DNA of 54,803 nt from HGM11368 sp051883395 (GTDB lineage: Bacteria > Bacillota > Clostridia > Christensenellales > UBA3700), in the NCBI GenBank assembly GCA_051883395.1, contig JBJETQ010000031.1, forward strand, positions 1 through 54,803, given 5' to 3'. The position numbers and the translations under genes are program-made. Of this stretch, positions 43,153 through 51,736 are shown piece by piece (positions within the stretch are counted from its first letter, which is position 1; every line of letters begins with the position of its first letter). The notes under the pieces were generated by a model. It searched no databases. It was not told where the DNA came from and worked only from the letters and a program-made list of their open reading frames with translations.

Positions 43153-45542
43153 TATCTCAACGTTGCTCCCAATTCTGCATCGAGTTTTTTGAGTATTTTG
43201 TCAATTTTGGCATTTACTTCATCTTCCGTCAATGTCCTATCGGCAAGTCGGAATACAAGATTGATTGCCACGCTCTTTTTATTTTCTCCAATTGCGTCTT
43301 TGTTGCGATAAATATCGAATATCGAGCAATCTACCAACATATTGCCGCCGGCTTTTTTGACCACTTTGATAATATCGGCAGCAGCCTTGTCTTCATCTAA
43401 AACTACCGCAATATCTCTTTCGACAGGCGGATATTTTGCAATTTCACAGAACTTGTATCCAAGGTCGGCAATCTTGTTGACAAAATCGACGTCTATCTCT
43501 GCAACGTACATTCTTTCCTTTACGTCAAGAGCCGCAGTTACGCTCGGATGTACTTCTCCCAAATATCCGAGTCTGTGGCTACCTGCCATTACATCTGCGC
43601 CACGTCCGCTATGCAGATAAGGCAAAGCACTTCTGACAAAATCTGCTTTGATTCCAAAAGCTCTCAAAATTATCTCAATCACACCTTTTATCGTATAATA
43701 GTCGCAGCCGTTGCCATACATACCCATAGCCATCATTGTAGTTTCGGAAGGCTGAACGTTGACGTCGTCGGAAGGCTGATAAACGTGAGCTATCTCAAAC
43801 AGCTTTGCAGATTTATTGCTTTTCAGGCAGTTTTTAGTCAGCGTGGCAATCATGCTATATGCCAAGGTCGTTCTCATTACAGACATATCTTCACCGAGCG
43901 GATTGAGAAGTCTGACTGCGTTTCTCAGCTGACTATCCATAGGCAATCTCAACACGTCAAATGACTTTTGGGAAGTAAAGGAATAGGTCAAAATTTCGTT
44001 CATTCCCTGACTTACGGCTATTTCTTTGAGCTTATCCACGTTGATTTGAGCCTGCGTTTTTCCGCCACTTGTCTGATGTGCGCCGTCCATAAGCGTACAA
44101 TTGATATAGTCGTAGCCATAAAGTCTGATTATTTCTTCCGCCAGGTCGTTTGCGTTTTCTATATCGTCTCTGAAAGACGGCTGAACACAATGCAAAACGC
44201 CTTCGTTGAGAGTGGTTTTGATTTGCAAGGAATTGAGTATGTCAACCATAGTCTGCTCAGGAACTTCAATGCCCAGAATATCGTTGATTTTTGCACAAGG
44301 AACGTCAATCGTCTTTTCTTCCAGCGTTACGCTCTTTCTATCTATCGTATCTCCGACGATTCTACCCAATCCATATTGGGAAATAAGCGACAATGCCCTT
44401 CTCAATCCCATGGACTGGCTTTCAAAATCAATACCCCTTTCATAACGGAAAGAAGAATCGCTTCTGAGATTGAGTTTTCTTGACGTGCGTCTTATATTGT
44501 CTCTCAAAAATTTTGCAGATTCAAACACGATATCCCTGGTGTTTTCGTTGATACCGCTATATTCTCCGCCCATAATTCCTGCTACGGCAACCGGTTTGTC
44601 GGCGTCGCAAATTGCAAGCATAGTGTCGTCAAGCGTATATTCATTGCCGTCCAAAGCCACGATTTTTTCATTTTCAGCCCTTCTTACAACGATTTTTTTG
44701 CCGCTAAGCAAGGCAAGATCGAATGCGTGCATAGGCTGTCCGATTTCTATCAGAACATAGTTGGTTATATCAACAATGCTGTTGATTGGTCTCAACCCAA
44801 CCGCTTTGAGCCTTTTTTGTATAATTTCTGGGCTTCGAGTTATTTTTACGTCCTTGACCATCTGCGCCATATATCTTGGGCAAAGGTCGTCGGCTCTTAC
44901 TTCAACTTCAACTTCACTCTTGCCGCTTTCGCTTATTTTGTAATCAAAATTAGGCATTTTGAGCGGTACTCCAAGCACGGTGGACACTTCTCTTGCAATA
45001 CCCAGTACGCTGTTGCAGTCGCTTCTGTTGGCAGTTACGCCCACGTCGAGAATTACGTCGTCATATCCCAGCACCTTGGTTATGTCCGTGCCGAGCGGAG
45101 CGGTTTCTTCGTTCATAATCAGTATGCCGTACACCCCGGCGCCTTTATAATCGGCTTCGGTGAGCATAAGTTCTTCTCCCGAGCAAAGCATACCGTTTGA
45201 CTCAACACCCCTGAGCTTACCTTTTTTGATAACTTGTCCAGTAGGAAGCAGCGAATTGTCGAGCGCAACAGGCACGATATCTCCTTCTTTGATATTGTCT
45301 GCACCTGTAACAATCTGAACGTTTTGCTCGGCTCCGACGTTGACAGAACAAATTTTGAGTTTATCGGCGTCAGGGTTCTTTACAACCTTATCGAGTTTGC
45401 CAAGTACGACGTTTCTGAAATTTTTGCCCTGTTCGATTACTTCTTCTACTTCAAATCCTGCGCTGACGAGTTTTTGACAAAGAACGTCAAGGCTTACATT
45501 TATATCTACAAAATCTTTTAACCAATTGAGTGAAATTTTCAT
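43152..45542 (-). CDS. pheT: Phenylalanyl-tRNA synthetase beta subunit
   Basis: 796 residues with the N-terminal EMAP/OB tRNA-binding domain (about residues 40-150; VVLGKLDKVVKNPDADKL), B3/B4 editing region, B5 and the synthetase-like core, and a C-terminal FDX-ACB anticodon-binding domain (KYPPVERDIAVVLDEDKAAA). It forms the alpha2-beta2 enzyme with PheS. It starts 18 bp after pheS and overlaps the U32 gene (TAATG). Confidence 0.97.
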   Translation of the reverse strand: MKISLNWLKDFVDINVSLDVLCQKLVSAGFEVEEVIEQGKNFRNVVLGKLDKVVKNPDADKLKICSVNVGAEQNVQIVTGADNIKEGDIVPVALDNSLLPTGQVIKKGKLRGVESNGMLCSGEELMLTEADYKGAGVYGILIMNEETAPLGTDITKVLGYDDVILDVGVTANRSDCNSVLGIAREVSTVLGVPLKMPNFDYKISESGKSEVEVEVRADDLCPRYMAQMVKDVKITRSPEIIQKRLKAVGLRPINSIVDITNYVLIEIGQPMHAFDLALLSGKKIVVRRAENEKIVALDGNEYTLDDTMLAICDADKPVAVAGIMGGEYSGINENTRDIVFESAKFLRDNIRRTSRKLNLRSDSSFRYERGIDFESQSMGLRRALSLISQYGLGRIVGDTIDRKSVTLEEKTIDVPCAKINDILGIEVPEQTMVDILNSLQIKTTLNEGVLHCVQPSFRDDIENANDLAEEIIRLYGYDYINCTLMDGAHQTSGGKTQAQINVDKLKEIAVSQGMNEILTYSFTSQKSFDVLRLPMDSQLRNAVRLLNPLGEDMSVMRTTLAYSMIATLTKNCLKSNKSAKLFEIAHVYQPSDDVNVQPSETTMMAMGMYGNGCDYYTIKGVIEIILRAFGIKADFVRSALPYLHSGRGADVMAGSHRLGYLGEVHPSVTAALDVKERMYVAEIDVDFVNKIADLGYKFCEIAKYPPVERDIAVVLDEDKAAADIIKVVKKAGGNMLVDCSIFDIYRNKDAIGENKKSVAINLVFRLADRTLTEDEVNAKIDKILKKLDAELGATLR

Positions 45543-45560
45543 ATCTTACGCTCCTAATTA

Positions 45561-46586
45561 TTACTTGAATTCTTTGAGAAAACGAACGTCGTTGTCAAAA
45601 AGAATACGCATATCGGGTATGCCGTATTTTATCATAGCTATTCTTTCTATGCCCAAACCAAAAGCAAAACCTGAATATTCCTTACTGTCTATTCCGCAGT
45701 TTTCAAGAACCTTAGGATTGACAATACCTGCACCCAAAATCTCTATCCAGCCCGTACCTTTACATACCCTGCAACCTTTGCCGTGGCAAACAGAGCAAGT
45801 TACGTCAACTTCTACGCTTGGCTCGGTAAAAGGAAAATAAGACGGTCTGAGACGAGTTTTTGTATTGCTGTCAAAAAGCTGCTGAGCAAACTTTTCCAAT
45901 ATGCCTTTGAGATCGCACAACGTGATGTGCTTGTCAACAACAAGTCCTTCTATCTGCTGGAACATAGGACTATGAGTTGCGTCGTCATCAGGTCTGTAAA
46001 CTTTGCCCGGACATATAATTCTTATAGGCGGCTTTTGCGTTGTCATAGTATGCACTTGCACAGGCGAAGTATGGGTACGCAACAGCATATCGTCAGTAAT
46101 ATAAAAAGTGTCCTGCATATCTCTAGCCGGATGGTCCTTAGGAATGTTGAGCGCCTGAAAATTGAAAAAGTCAAGTTCGATTTCAGGTCCTTGCGCTATG
46201 CTGAATCCAAGTCCTGTAAATATGTCGATAATTTGATTTTGCACCAAGGTTGTAGGATGCAAACTTCCCCTTTGCACGATTCCGCTGTCCAGCGTAACGT
46301 CAATCGCTTCTTTTTGCATCTTTTCTTCCAATTCTTTTTGAGCGAGACTAGCCTGTTTTTCTTCTATCATCTCGCAGATAGCGTCTCTGGCAACGTTGAC
46401 CATTTTGCCTATTTCCGGTCTTTGGTCGGCTGGAACGTCTTTCATACCTTTGAGTAAAGCCGTCAATTCTCCGTTTTTACCCAAAAACTTGACTTTTGCA
46501 TTGTTGACGTCGTTTAAGCTCTTAAAAGCGGCAACGACTTGTTTTGCTTTTTCGATGAGCAAATCAATTTTCTCTTTCATATTCAC
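45561..46586 (-). CDS. pheS: Phenylalanyl-tRNA synthetase alpha subunit
   Basis: The catalytic subunit, ~340 residues, with an N-terminal coiled coil, motif 2 region CPGKVYRPDDDATHSPMFQQ and motif 3 region GFAFGLGIERIAMIKYGIPD. Two starts are possible: GTG 46586 with AGGAG five bases away, or ATG 46580 with AGGTGA close by. The unusual insert CSVCHGKGCRVCKGTG carries a four-cysteine zinc-knuckle-like pattern seen in some PheS proteins. It is controlled by the T-box about 400 bp upstream. Confidence 0.96.
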   Translation of the reverse strand: MNMKEKIDLLIEKAKQVVAAFKSLNDVNNAKVKFLGKNGELTALLKGMKDVPADQRPEIGKMVNVARDAICEMIEEKQASLAQKELEEKMQKEAIDVTLDSGIVQRGSLHPTTLVQNQIIDIFTGLGFSIAQGPEIELDFFNFQALNIPKDHPARDMQDTFYITDDMLLRTHTSPVQVHTMTTQKPPIRIICPGKVYRPDDDATHSPMFQQIEGLVVDKHITLCDLKGILEKFAQQLFDSNTKTRLRPSYFPFTEPSVEVDVTCSVCHGKGCRVCKGTGWIEILGAGIVNPKVLENCGIDSKEYSGFAFGLGIERIAMIKYGIPDMRILFDNDVRFLKEFK

Positions 46587-46984
46587 CTATACTCCTGATT
46601 TTCTATTTGAGTTTTATAGTATTTTTGATTTTGTTGCTATGCAATTAATTTTCTATTTGCACCTTGTTTGACTCTTATACACGATTCATACGACACTGCT
46701 TGATAGTTACAGTCTACGCAGATACAGCCGTTGCCATCTTCAACTACTTATGGCATATCTACAACTTCTATGTAGTCAATGCGAATTATCAATCTACGTA
46801 CTGTGCATTCTGTTGCAATACGCCAATCTGCACGCTTTTAGCTGACGTAAGATATACGGCGATTACGTCTGTTTGCCGTCTGCAACCGTAATAACCTACA
46901 CTACTACCAGCCTGCATATATTTTGCACTCCGACGTAAAGTCAAATTACTAGCGGCGCAACGTAAATTACTTAGGCTTTTGACT
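46587..46984. other. Long untranslated spacer between the T-box and pheS
   Basis: Almost 400 bp separate the T-box terminator from pheS. The stretch is not AT-rich like other spacers here. A 42-codon minus-strand ORF (46916-46788) and a 75-codon plus-strand ORF (46664-46891) exist, but neither looks like a known protein. The function is unclear. Confidence 0.4.
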
Positions 46985-47218
46985 ATAAATAACGGCGCCC
47001 CAAATATTAGGGCGTCGTTGACGCTGTACCACCTAACTTCACCGCAAAATACGGCCTTGTTACGCTATAACGGGCTACCCGTCCTTGCTTACTCTTTGCA
47101 TTTAGGCAAGGCTGCTCCTAGGTGAATTGGGTCAATGCACTCGTCAGTCATTCTTTCAGCCCACGAAACGACCTCTCTGAGACTATGCCAAAGACTTACT
47201 TGTCCTTATCTACGCTTT
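46985..47218 (-). promoter_or_regulatory. T-box riboswitch responding to tRNA-Phe
   Basis: On the minus strand the leader has a Stem I with the CAGAGAGG and GGGCTGAAAG elements, and a specifier-loop candidate AATTCACC whose UUC (47126-47124) is followed by A, the conserved purine. The T-box core AGGTGGTAC (47034-47026) contains UGGU, able to pair with the ACCA end of an A73 tRNA such as tRNA-Phe. A terminator, AACGACGCCC paired with GGGGCGCCGTT (47019-46991), follows. It controls pheST by antitermination when uncharged tRNA-Phe binds. Confidence 0.9.
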
Positions 47219-47224
47219 GAATTA

Positions 47225-47253
47225 ATTTTACCACCAAAAATACGCAATTGCAA
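47225..47253 (-). promoter_or_regulatory. Promoter of the T-box/pheST operon
   Basis: Minus-strand TTGCAA (47253-47248), 17-bp spacer, TAAAAT (47230-47225). Confidence 0.7.
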
Positions 47254-47339
47254 GTTTTTATGACAGCTATTTTTTATTAATACTCATCAAAACTATAAAA
47301 AATAATATTTTAAATAAAAATGATTACTCTGACTTTATG

Positions 47340-48026
47340 TTATGTCAGTCTGAGCAGACTATCGGAGTTTTGCATATAAAATTCGGGAACTACGCCAACG
47401 ATTACGTTTTCTGCCACCATAATTGACGTTTTGATATACAAATCTTTGACGTATAGCGGCAAAATCATCTTTACTCTTGCAGTTATATCGACGTAAATTC
47501 TGTGTCTAGTCTGGTTTATAGAAAGTCCGTCGAATTTTGAAGACAATTTACACTCAACGTGTCCGATAGGTTTTACTTCGATTTCTATGTTTTTGCCAAG
47601 CTGCGCCAACATCAGACTGCCTGTAATTGCATAAAACGGAATATTGTAGACCTTTTCTTTGCACAGATTGTTAACGTTTATTTGTGTTTGTTCTGTCAAA
47701 TCACACAGTAGCAGATTGACCATAAGCATATTTGCATTAATAAGCGTTACGTTACCTTCACTATCACGAGAAATCTCAACAAAATTGTCATAATCGCCGT
47801 ATGAATCGTTGTCGGATAAGATACGTAATACTGCCGAATTGATACCGTCGACAAGTTCGGAATTGATATTGGCGGTAGTATACTCGTCCACAAAGTCTAT
47901 GAGATTGCTTCTGGCAACATTGAAAGCATAGACGCTCAGAACAATTGTCGTAACCACCAGTATTATATAAACCAAAGTCAGTCGTCTTACTCTGCCTTTT
48001 TTCTTTTTATTTGCGCATTTATTCAC
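47340..48026 (-). CDS. yunB: Sporulation protein YunB
   Basis: A 228-residue member of the YunB family, a sigma-E-dependent sporulation protein in Bacillus of unknown biochemistry. One membrane helix (about residues 18-38) is followed by an extracytoplasmic domain; the family features LINANMLMVNLLLCDLTEQT, the IPFYAITGSLMLAQLG segment and VDITARVKMILPL are visible. The start is GTG 48026 with no Shine-Dalgarno sequence; CATATAGT, close to the sigma-E/K -10 pattern, ends five bases upstream. Confidence 0.9.
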   Translation of the reverse strand: MNKCANKKKKGRVRRLTLVYIILVVTTIVLSVYAFNVARSNLIDFVDEYTTANINSELVDGINSAVLRILSDNDSYGDYDNFVEISRDSEGNVTLINANMLMVNLLLCDLTEQTQINVNNLCKEKVYNIPFYAITGSLMLAQLGKNIEIEVKPIGHVECKLSSKFDGLSINQTRHRIYVDITARVKMILPLYVKDLYIKTSIMVAENVIVGVVPEFYMQNSDSLLRLT

Positions 48027-48031
48027 GTTAT

Positions 48032-48039
48032 ACTATATG
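48032..48039 (-). promoter_or_regulatory. Candidate sigma-E/K -10 element of yunB
   Basis: Minus-strand CATATAGT resembles the sigma-E -10 (CATACAMT) and fits sigma-K (CATA-N3-TA). A convincing -35 was not found. Confidence 0.4.
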
Positions 48040-48395
48040 CCGACGTCAAAATTTAGTTGAGCAAAATAAATATATAGTCGGTTGAAACCACATAACGCCA
48101 TATAAAGTAACGTATATACTATAACAATACGCCAAGCCCAAGAAAGCTAAAAAATAGTCGTCAACAAATTTCTTTTGCATACTTGCAGAAATTATATATA
48201 ACAAAATGAGCGCCGACTGACGCTCAAAAAGCATTAAACCAAATAGTATAAACATAAGTATTATAATCAATAAAATTATTATAATATTTTTGCTTATTTA
48301 TAATAATTTCGAAATAAATACTCGTAATTTTACTGACGAAGTTACTAAGCAAGCCGTTTAAATATATTATTTGCAGAATATGCGTATGGTATATT
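48040..48395. other. AT-rich spacer after the spoVA genes
   Basis: No convincing gene. It contains a TGAGCG/CGCTCA hairpin (48207-48226) with T residues on the minus-strand side, a probable terminator of the spoVAC-AD-AE transcript. A hydrophobic minus-strand ORF spanning this hairpin has no ribosome site. Confidence 0.5.
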
Positions 48396-48764
48396 TTATC
48401 GTTTATTTGGATGTGATTTGAAGATAAGAGCAAAAATAAATCCAAAGACAATTGCAGCCGTAAGACCACCGCTCACAGCAGCTAAGCCGCCCGTGCATGC
48501 CTGCAACAGACCTTCCTTAGCGCCTTCGATAGCTCCTTTGACCAGCGAACTTCCAAAGCCTACTATAGGTACGGTAATACCTGCTTTGCCAAATTCTTCG
48601 ATGTATTTAAACAGTCCCACCGCTTCCAGAAATGCTCCCAAAAGCAGAAAACTGACCAATATTCTTGCCGAAGTTATCTTTGTCTTGTTGATGAGTATCT
48701 GTCCGATAAGACAAACTATTCCACCCACAAGGAATACTCTGAGATATAATAAAACGTGTTCCAT
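48396..48764 (-). CDS. spoVAE: Stage V sporulation protein AE
   Basis: A 122-residue multi-helix membrane protein of the SpoVA channel that moves dipicolinic acid into the forespore. YLRVFLVGGIVCLIGQILI, VSFLLLGAFLEAVGLFKYI, and the AGITVPIVGFGSSLVKGAIE segment are typical of SpoVAC/AE paralogues; the order after spoVAD makes it AE (AEb type). GGAGAG precedes the ATG. A 172-bp gap separates it from spoVAD. Confidence 0.93.
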   Translation of the reverse strand: MEHVLLYLRVFLVGGIVCLIGQILINKTKITSARILVSFLLLGAFLEAVGLFKYIEEFGKAGITVPIVGFGSSLVKGAIEGAKEGLLQACTGGLAAVSGGLTAAIVFGFIFALIFKSHPNKR

Positions 48765-48936
48765 ATTTTCTCTCCGTACAAAATCTTGTTATTGCAAATA
48801 ATATATGATTGTTTACATATTTGACCATCAAAACGCTATTTTTGACTTGTCGCAATACATTTACGCATAGCATAAAATGAACTTTTTCAGCAATATTTTG
48901 TTGTAATTACATTGTTCGTGCTGTTCAAGGACTATT

Positions 48937-49983
48937 TCAATTACTATTGCCATCAATTGCATTATCTGTCTGATTTTCGCCCTGACATTCACTTTCAATT
49001 ACTACTGCGTGTGCAATTGCAGGTATACTCTCACCTTGCAAAGGAGAATCTTTGGACAAAAGTGCGCCGGTAGGTACAAACAGAATCTTATGCAGTTGAC
49101 CACAGCACAGCAATCTGTAAAAATACGAGCAAAATACCAACGAACAGCAACCGGCACCCGAACCGCCTTGTCCAACCTTTTGTTCCTTACTGTACACTAG
49201 CGAACCGCAATCGTTGAGATTATCCGCCTGTATGCCTTCTCTTGCCAGCAGAAAATGTAGCGTTTCCCTGCCAAACTTGCCCAAATCACCTGTAATAATC
49301 ATGTCGTAATCAGACGGCTGAGTATTAGTTGATTTGAGATGCGTGTATATCGTATCAAATGCAGCAGGAGCCATAGCTGCGCCCATATTGTTTACGTCAG
49401 TACATTTCAGGTCTACGATTTTGCCTACCGTGTAAGCGCTGATATACGGCTTATCACACGGTTTGTCGGTGAGCAGAACGCAACCGCTGCCGGTAACCGT
49501 CATTTGAGATGATGGCGTAGGTTGGGTACCTAGTTCAAGCGGATAGCGATATTGTCTTTCTGCCGTGGCAAAATGAGAACTGGTAATAGCAATAATCTTG
49601 CTCATATCGTTGACGATGAGATTGCTTGCAACTATCAATGCTTCGCCAAATGTAGCGCAGGCATTGTACAACCCCATAAACGGGACTTCAAACTCTCTTG
49701 CGCTGAACGTCGTTGGAACAATCTGATTGATAAGGTCGCCGCCGACAATGCAATCTACGTCGTGCTGAGTCAACCCTGCTTTGTCAAGACAATTTTTGAT
49801 ATTGGTCTTTTGCATTTTAATTTCTGCCATTTCGTGAGTTTTGCAGCCCCACATATCGTCTTCGATAATATAGTCGATAAATTCTCGCAGATTGCCCTTG
49901 GCTTCATAGCTTCCCGCTATGCTTGCGACGCTGTCGATATAGACCTTTTTGTCAAGTATATAAGTAGATTCTCCCTTTCTCAT
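48937..49983 (-). CDS. spoVAD: Stage V sporulation protein AD
   Basis: A soluble thiolase-fold protein that binds dipicolinic acid at the SpoVA channel. The 348-residue product shows the thiolase-like core: VGGDLINQIVPTTFSAREFE, the nucleophile-site region GLYNACATFGEALIVASNLI, and QMTVTGSGCVLLTD. The C-terminus has a polar tail (SECQGENQTDN) of about 15 residues. AGGTGA precedes the ATG; spoVAC ends 12 bp upstream. Confidence 0.95.
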   Translation of the reverse strand: MRKGESTYILDKKVYIDSVASIAGSYEAKGNLREFIDYIIEDDMWGCKTHEMAEIKMQKTNIKNCLDKAGLTQHDVDCIVGGDLINQIVPTTFSAREFEVPFMGLYNACATFGEALIVASNLIVNDMSKIIAITSSHFATAERQYRYPLELGTQPTPSSQMTVTGSGCVLLTDKPCDKPYISAYTVGKIVDLKCTDVNNMGAAMAPAAFDTIYTHLKSTNTQPSDYDMIITGDLGKFGRETLHFLLAREGIQADNLNDCGSLVYSKEQKVGQGGSGAGCCSLVFCSYFYRLLCCGQLHKILFVPTGALLSKDSPLQGESIPAIAHAVVIESECQGENQTDNAIDGNSN

Positions 49984-49995
49984 AATTTCACCTGA

Positions 49996-50442
49996 TTAAA
50001 ACAGCCCGATAATATAATAGATAATGCCTACGGCAACAGATACCCCGACGCCCGATACGATTATAGGTCCTGCAACCAAAAACATTTTTGCCATAGTGCC
50101 GAAAATAATTCCTTCTTTTCTGAATTCTATGGCAGGTGAAACGACAGAATTGGCAAAGCCTGTTATAGGAATGATGGTTCCTGCACCTGCATATGCGCCG
50201 AGTTTATCATACCAGCCCAGTCCCGTAAAAAACGAGCCTAAAAAAATCATAGTAATACTCGTGAGCGACGCTACGTCTTTTTCTTCCCATTTTGGAAAGA
50301 GATAGGTATATAAGTCGCTGAACCCCTGCCCTATCATACATATAATCCCGCCTACGACAAAGGCAACCGTCAAAGTCAGCCATTCGTTGCTCTTTTGGGC
50401 GTTGCTGTGTACATACTCCTGATATTGTTTGCTGTCTATCAT
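49996..50442 (-). CDS. spoVAC: Stage V sporulation protein AC
   Basis: A mechanosensitive-channel-like membrane subunit of the SpoVA system. The 148-residue protein has a polar N-terminus and four hydrophobic segments, with VAFVVGGIICMIGQGFSDLY and GAGTIIPITGFANSVVSPAI as family motifs. GAGAGAGAGGG precedes the ATG, and the ATG overlaps the stop of a 32-codon upstream ORF (TAATG). Confidence 0.95.
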   Translation of the reverse strand: MIDSKQYQEYVHSNAQKSNEWLTLTVAFVVGGIICMIGQGFSDLYTYLFPKWEEKDVASLTSITMIFLGSFFTGLGWYDKLGAYAGAGTIIPITGFANSVVSPAIEFRKEGIIFGTMAKMFLVAGPIIVSGVGVSVAVGIIYYIIGLF

Positions 50443-50540
50443 TATTTTCCCTCTCTCTCTCCAGGAACGATTCTCCTGATTTCTACGTCTTCCAAGTTAT
50501 CCCTTGCGATAAGATTTTTTTGCTGCGGAAATTTGTGCAT
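50442..50540 (-). CDS. Small ORF (32 residues) upstream of and coupled to spoVAC
   Basis: An unrecognised polar peptide beginning MHKFPQQKNL and ending RRIVPGEREGK, strongly charged and without a membrane helix. AGGAG lies exactly seven bases before its ATG, and its TAA overlaps the spoVAC ATG, so it has all marks of a translated, coupled gene. The spacer between AGGAG and ATG is a run of T residues that is also the tail of the terminator hairpin after sigF. It may be a leader peptide or a small SpoVA accessory protein; no homologue comes to mind. Confidence 0.65.
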   Translation of the reverse strand: MHKFPQQKNLIARDNLEDVEIRRIVPGEREGK

Positions 50541-50586
50541 AAAAAAACTCCTACACATATTGTTGCCGTGTAGAAGTCTTTTATTC
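50541..50586 (-). promoter_or_regulatory. Terminator of sigF overlapping a candidate sigma-F promoter
   Basis: On the minus strand CTTCTACAC (50576-50568) pairs with GTGTAGGAG (50556-50548) around an 11-base loop, followed by seven T residues. The loop GGCAACAATA (50567-50558) fits all specified positions of the sigma-F -10 consensus GGNRANAHTR, and GAATA lies 14 bp upstream (50586-50582). Confidence 0.65.
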
Positions 50587-50587
50587 A

Positions 50588-51307
50588 TCAGCTGAGTGCA
50601 TTTCGCAATTCTTTGATTACTTTACTCTCAATTCTCGATATTTGCACCTGCGATACGCCCAATATTGTCGCAATCTCACTCTGAGTTTTGTCTCTGTAAT
50701 ATCTCAGAACAATTACGTTTCTTTCTCTCTCGGGCAGCGATTTGATGATGTCTTTGAGCATTATTTTGTCCAGCATGTCGTTTTCGCCTTGTCCGTCGGA
50801 TAACTTATCCAGCACACACCCCTTGGAATCATCGTCGAATTTTTCATAAATAGACACAGGATATTTTGAACTGTCGAGCGCAAAGACTGCTTCGTGTACG
50901 TCCACTCCAAAATGCTCGGCAATTTCTTCAATGGTCGGTTGTCTATCGTTTTGCTGACAAAACTCAGATATATAATTCTGCATTTTTGAATTGAGCAATT
51001 TGACCATTCTGCTGACTTTGATTGCTCCGTCGTCTCTTATATACCGCTTTATTTCACCGGCAATCATAGGAACAGCATAGGTGGAAAATCTTACGTTGTA
51101 ACTGCTGTCAAAATTGTTGACAGCCTTGATAAAGCCAAGTGAACCCAGTTGCAACAGGTCGTCGTATTCTATTTGACGGTTTTTGTATCTCTTGGCTACG
51201 CTCTTGACGAGCGGCATATTGTTGACAATAAGCTCTGTCAAAGCCTGTTGATCGCCGCTTTGAGCCTGCTTTATTAGCCTTAGAGTTGTGTCATGGTCGA
51301 GCATCAC
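50588..51307 (-). CDS. sigF: RNA polymerase sigma-F
   Basis: The first forespore-specific sigma factor. The 239-residue protein has region 2 (YDDLLQLGSLGFIKAVNNFD, FSTYAVPMIAGEIKRYIRDD), region 3 and region 4 (LPERERNVIVLRYYRDKTQS, LGVSQVQISRIESKVIKELR). Held inactive by SpoIIAB until release by SpoIIAA. It overlaps spoIIAB by 4 bp. Confidence 0.97.
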   Translation of the reverse strand: MMLDHDTTLRLIKQAQSGDQQALTELIVNNMPLVKSVAKRYKNRQIEYDDLLQLGSLGFIKAVNNFDSSYNVRFSTYAVPMIAGEIKRYIRDDGAIKVSRMVKLLNSKMQNYISEFCQQNDRQPTIEEIAEHFGVDVHEAVFALDSSKYPVSIYEKFDDDSKGCVLDKLSDGQGENDMLDKIMLKDIIKSLPERERNVIVLRYYRDKTQSEIATILGVSQVQISRIESKVIKELRNALS

Positions 51308-51729
51308 TTCTCCTCTTTTAACGATTTTGTCATCAAAACTTGCGTGCCGCCGCCAAGTTGCGACGTTACCTTGACGCTGTCCATAAAGGTATTCATGAGA
51401 GTAAAGCCCATACCGCTACGCTCTTGCTCCGGACGAGTTGTATAAAACGGTTGCATAGCCTTTTCTACGTCTTCAATACCTTTGCCCCGGTCTTGTATAA
51501 GTATTGACGCAACGTCGTTTTCTAAACAAACTTCTACCGTGATTGTTTGATTTTCGTCCGGTGAATAGGCATGCACGACGCAATTGGTAAAGGCTTCGGA
51601 AACCGCCGTCTTTATTTCGTCAAGTTGTTCTATCGTTGGGTTGAGATGCGCACAGAATGCCGATACCGTACTTCTGACAAAGCCTTCGTTAGATGACAAC
51701 GCAGATATTTGCATACTAAATTTGTTCAT
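51304..51729 (-). CDS. spoIIAB: Anti-sigma-F factor SpoIIAB
   Basis: A GHKL-fold kinase that binds sigma-F or phosphorylates SpoIIAA. 141 residues; ATP-binding motifs are EAFTNCVVHAYSP (N box), LIQDRGKGIEDVE (G1) and ERSGMGFTLMNTFMD (G2). It sits between spoIIAA and sigF as in all spore formers. Confidence 0.97.
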   Translation of the reverse strand: MNKFSMQISALSSNEGFVRSTVSAFCAHLNPTIEQLDEIKTAVSEAFTNCVVHAYSPDENQTITVEVCLENDVASILIQDRGKGIEDVEKAMQPFYTTRPEQERSGMGFTLMNTFMDSVKVTSQLGGGTQVLMTKSLKEEK

Positions 51730-51736
51730 AATTACC

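Noticed and set aside
46664..46891. Cys/Tyr-rich 75-codon plus-strand ORF
   Set aside because: No ribosome site and the opposite strand to the operon; its residues look like the translation of a non-coding leader.
48046..48270. Hydrophobic 74-codon minus-strand ORF
   Set aside because: It has no ribosome site, spans a terminator-like hairpin, and resembles no known family; hydrophobicity follows from T-rich sequence.
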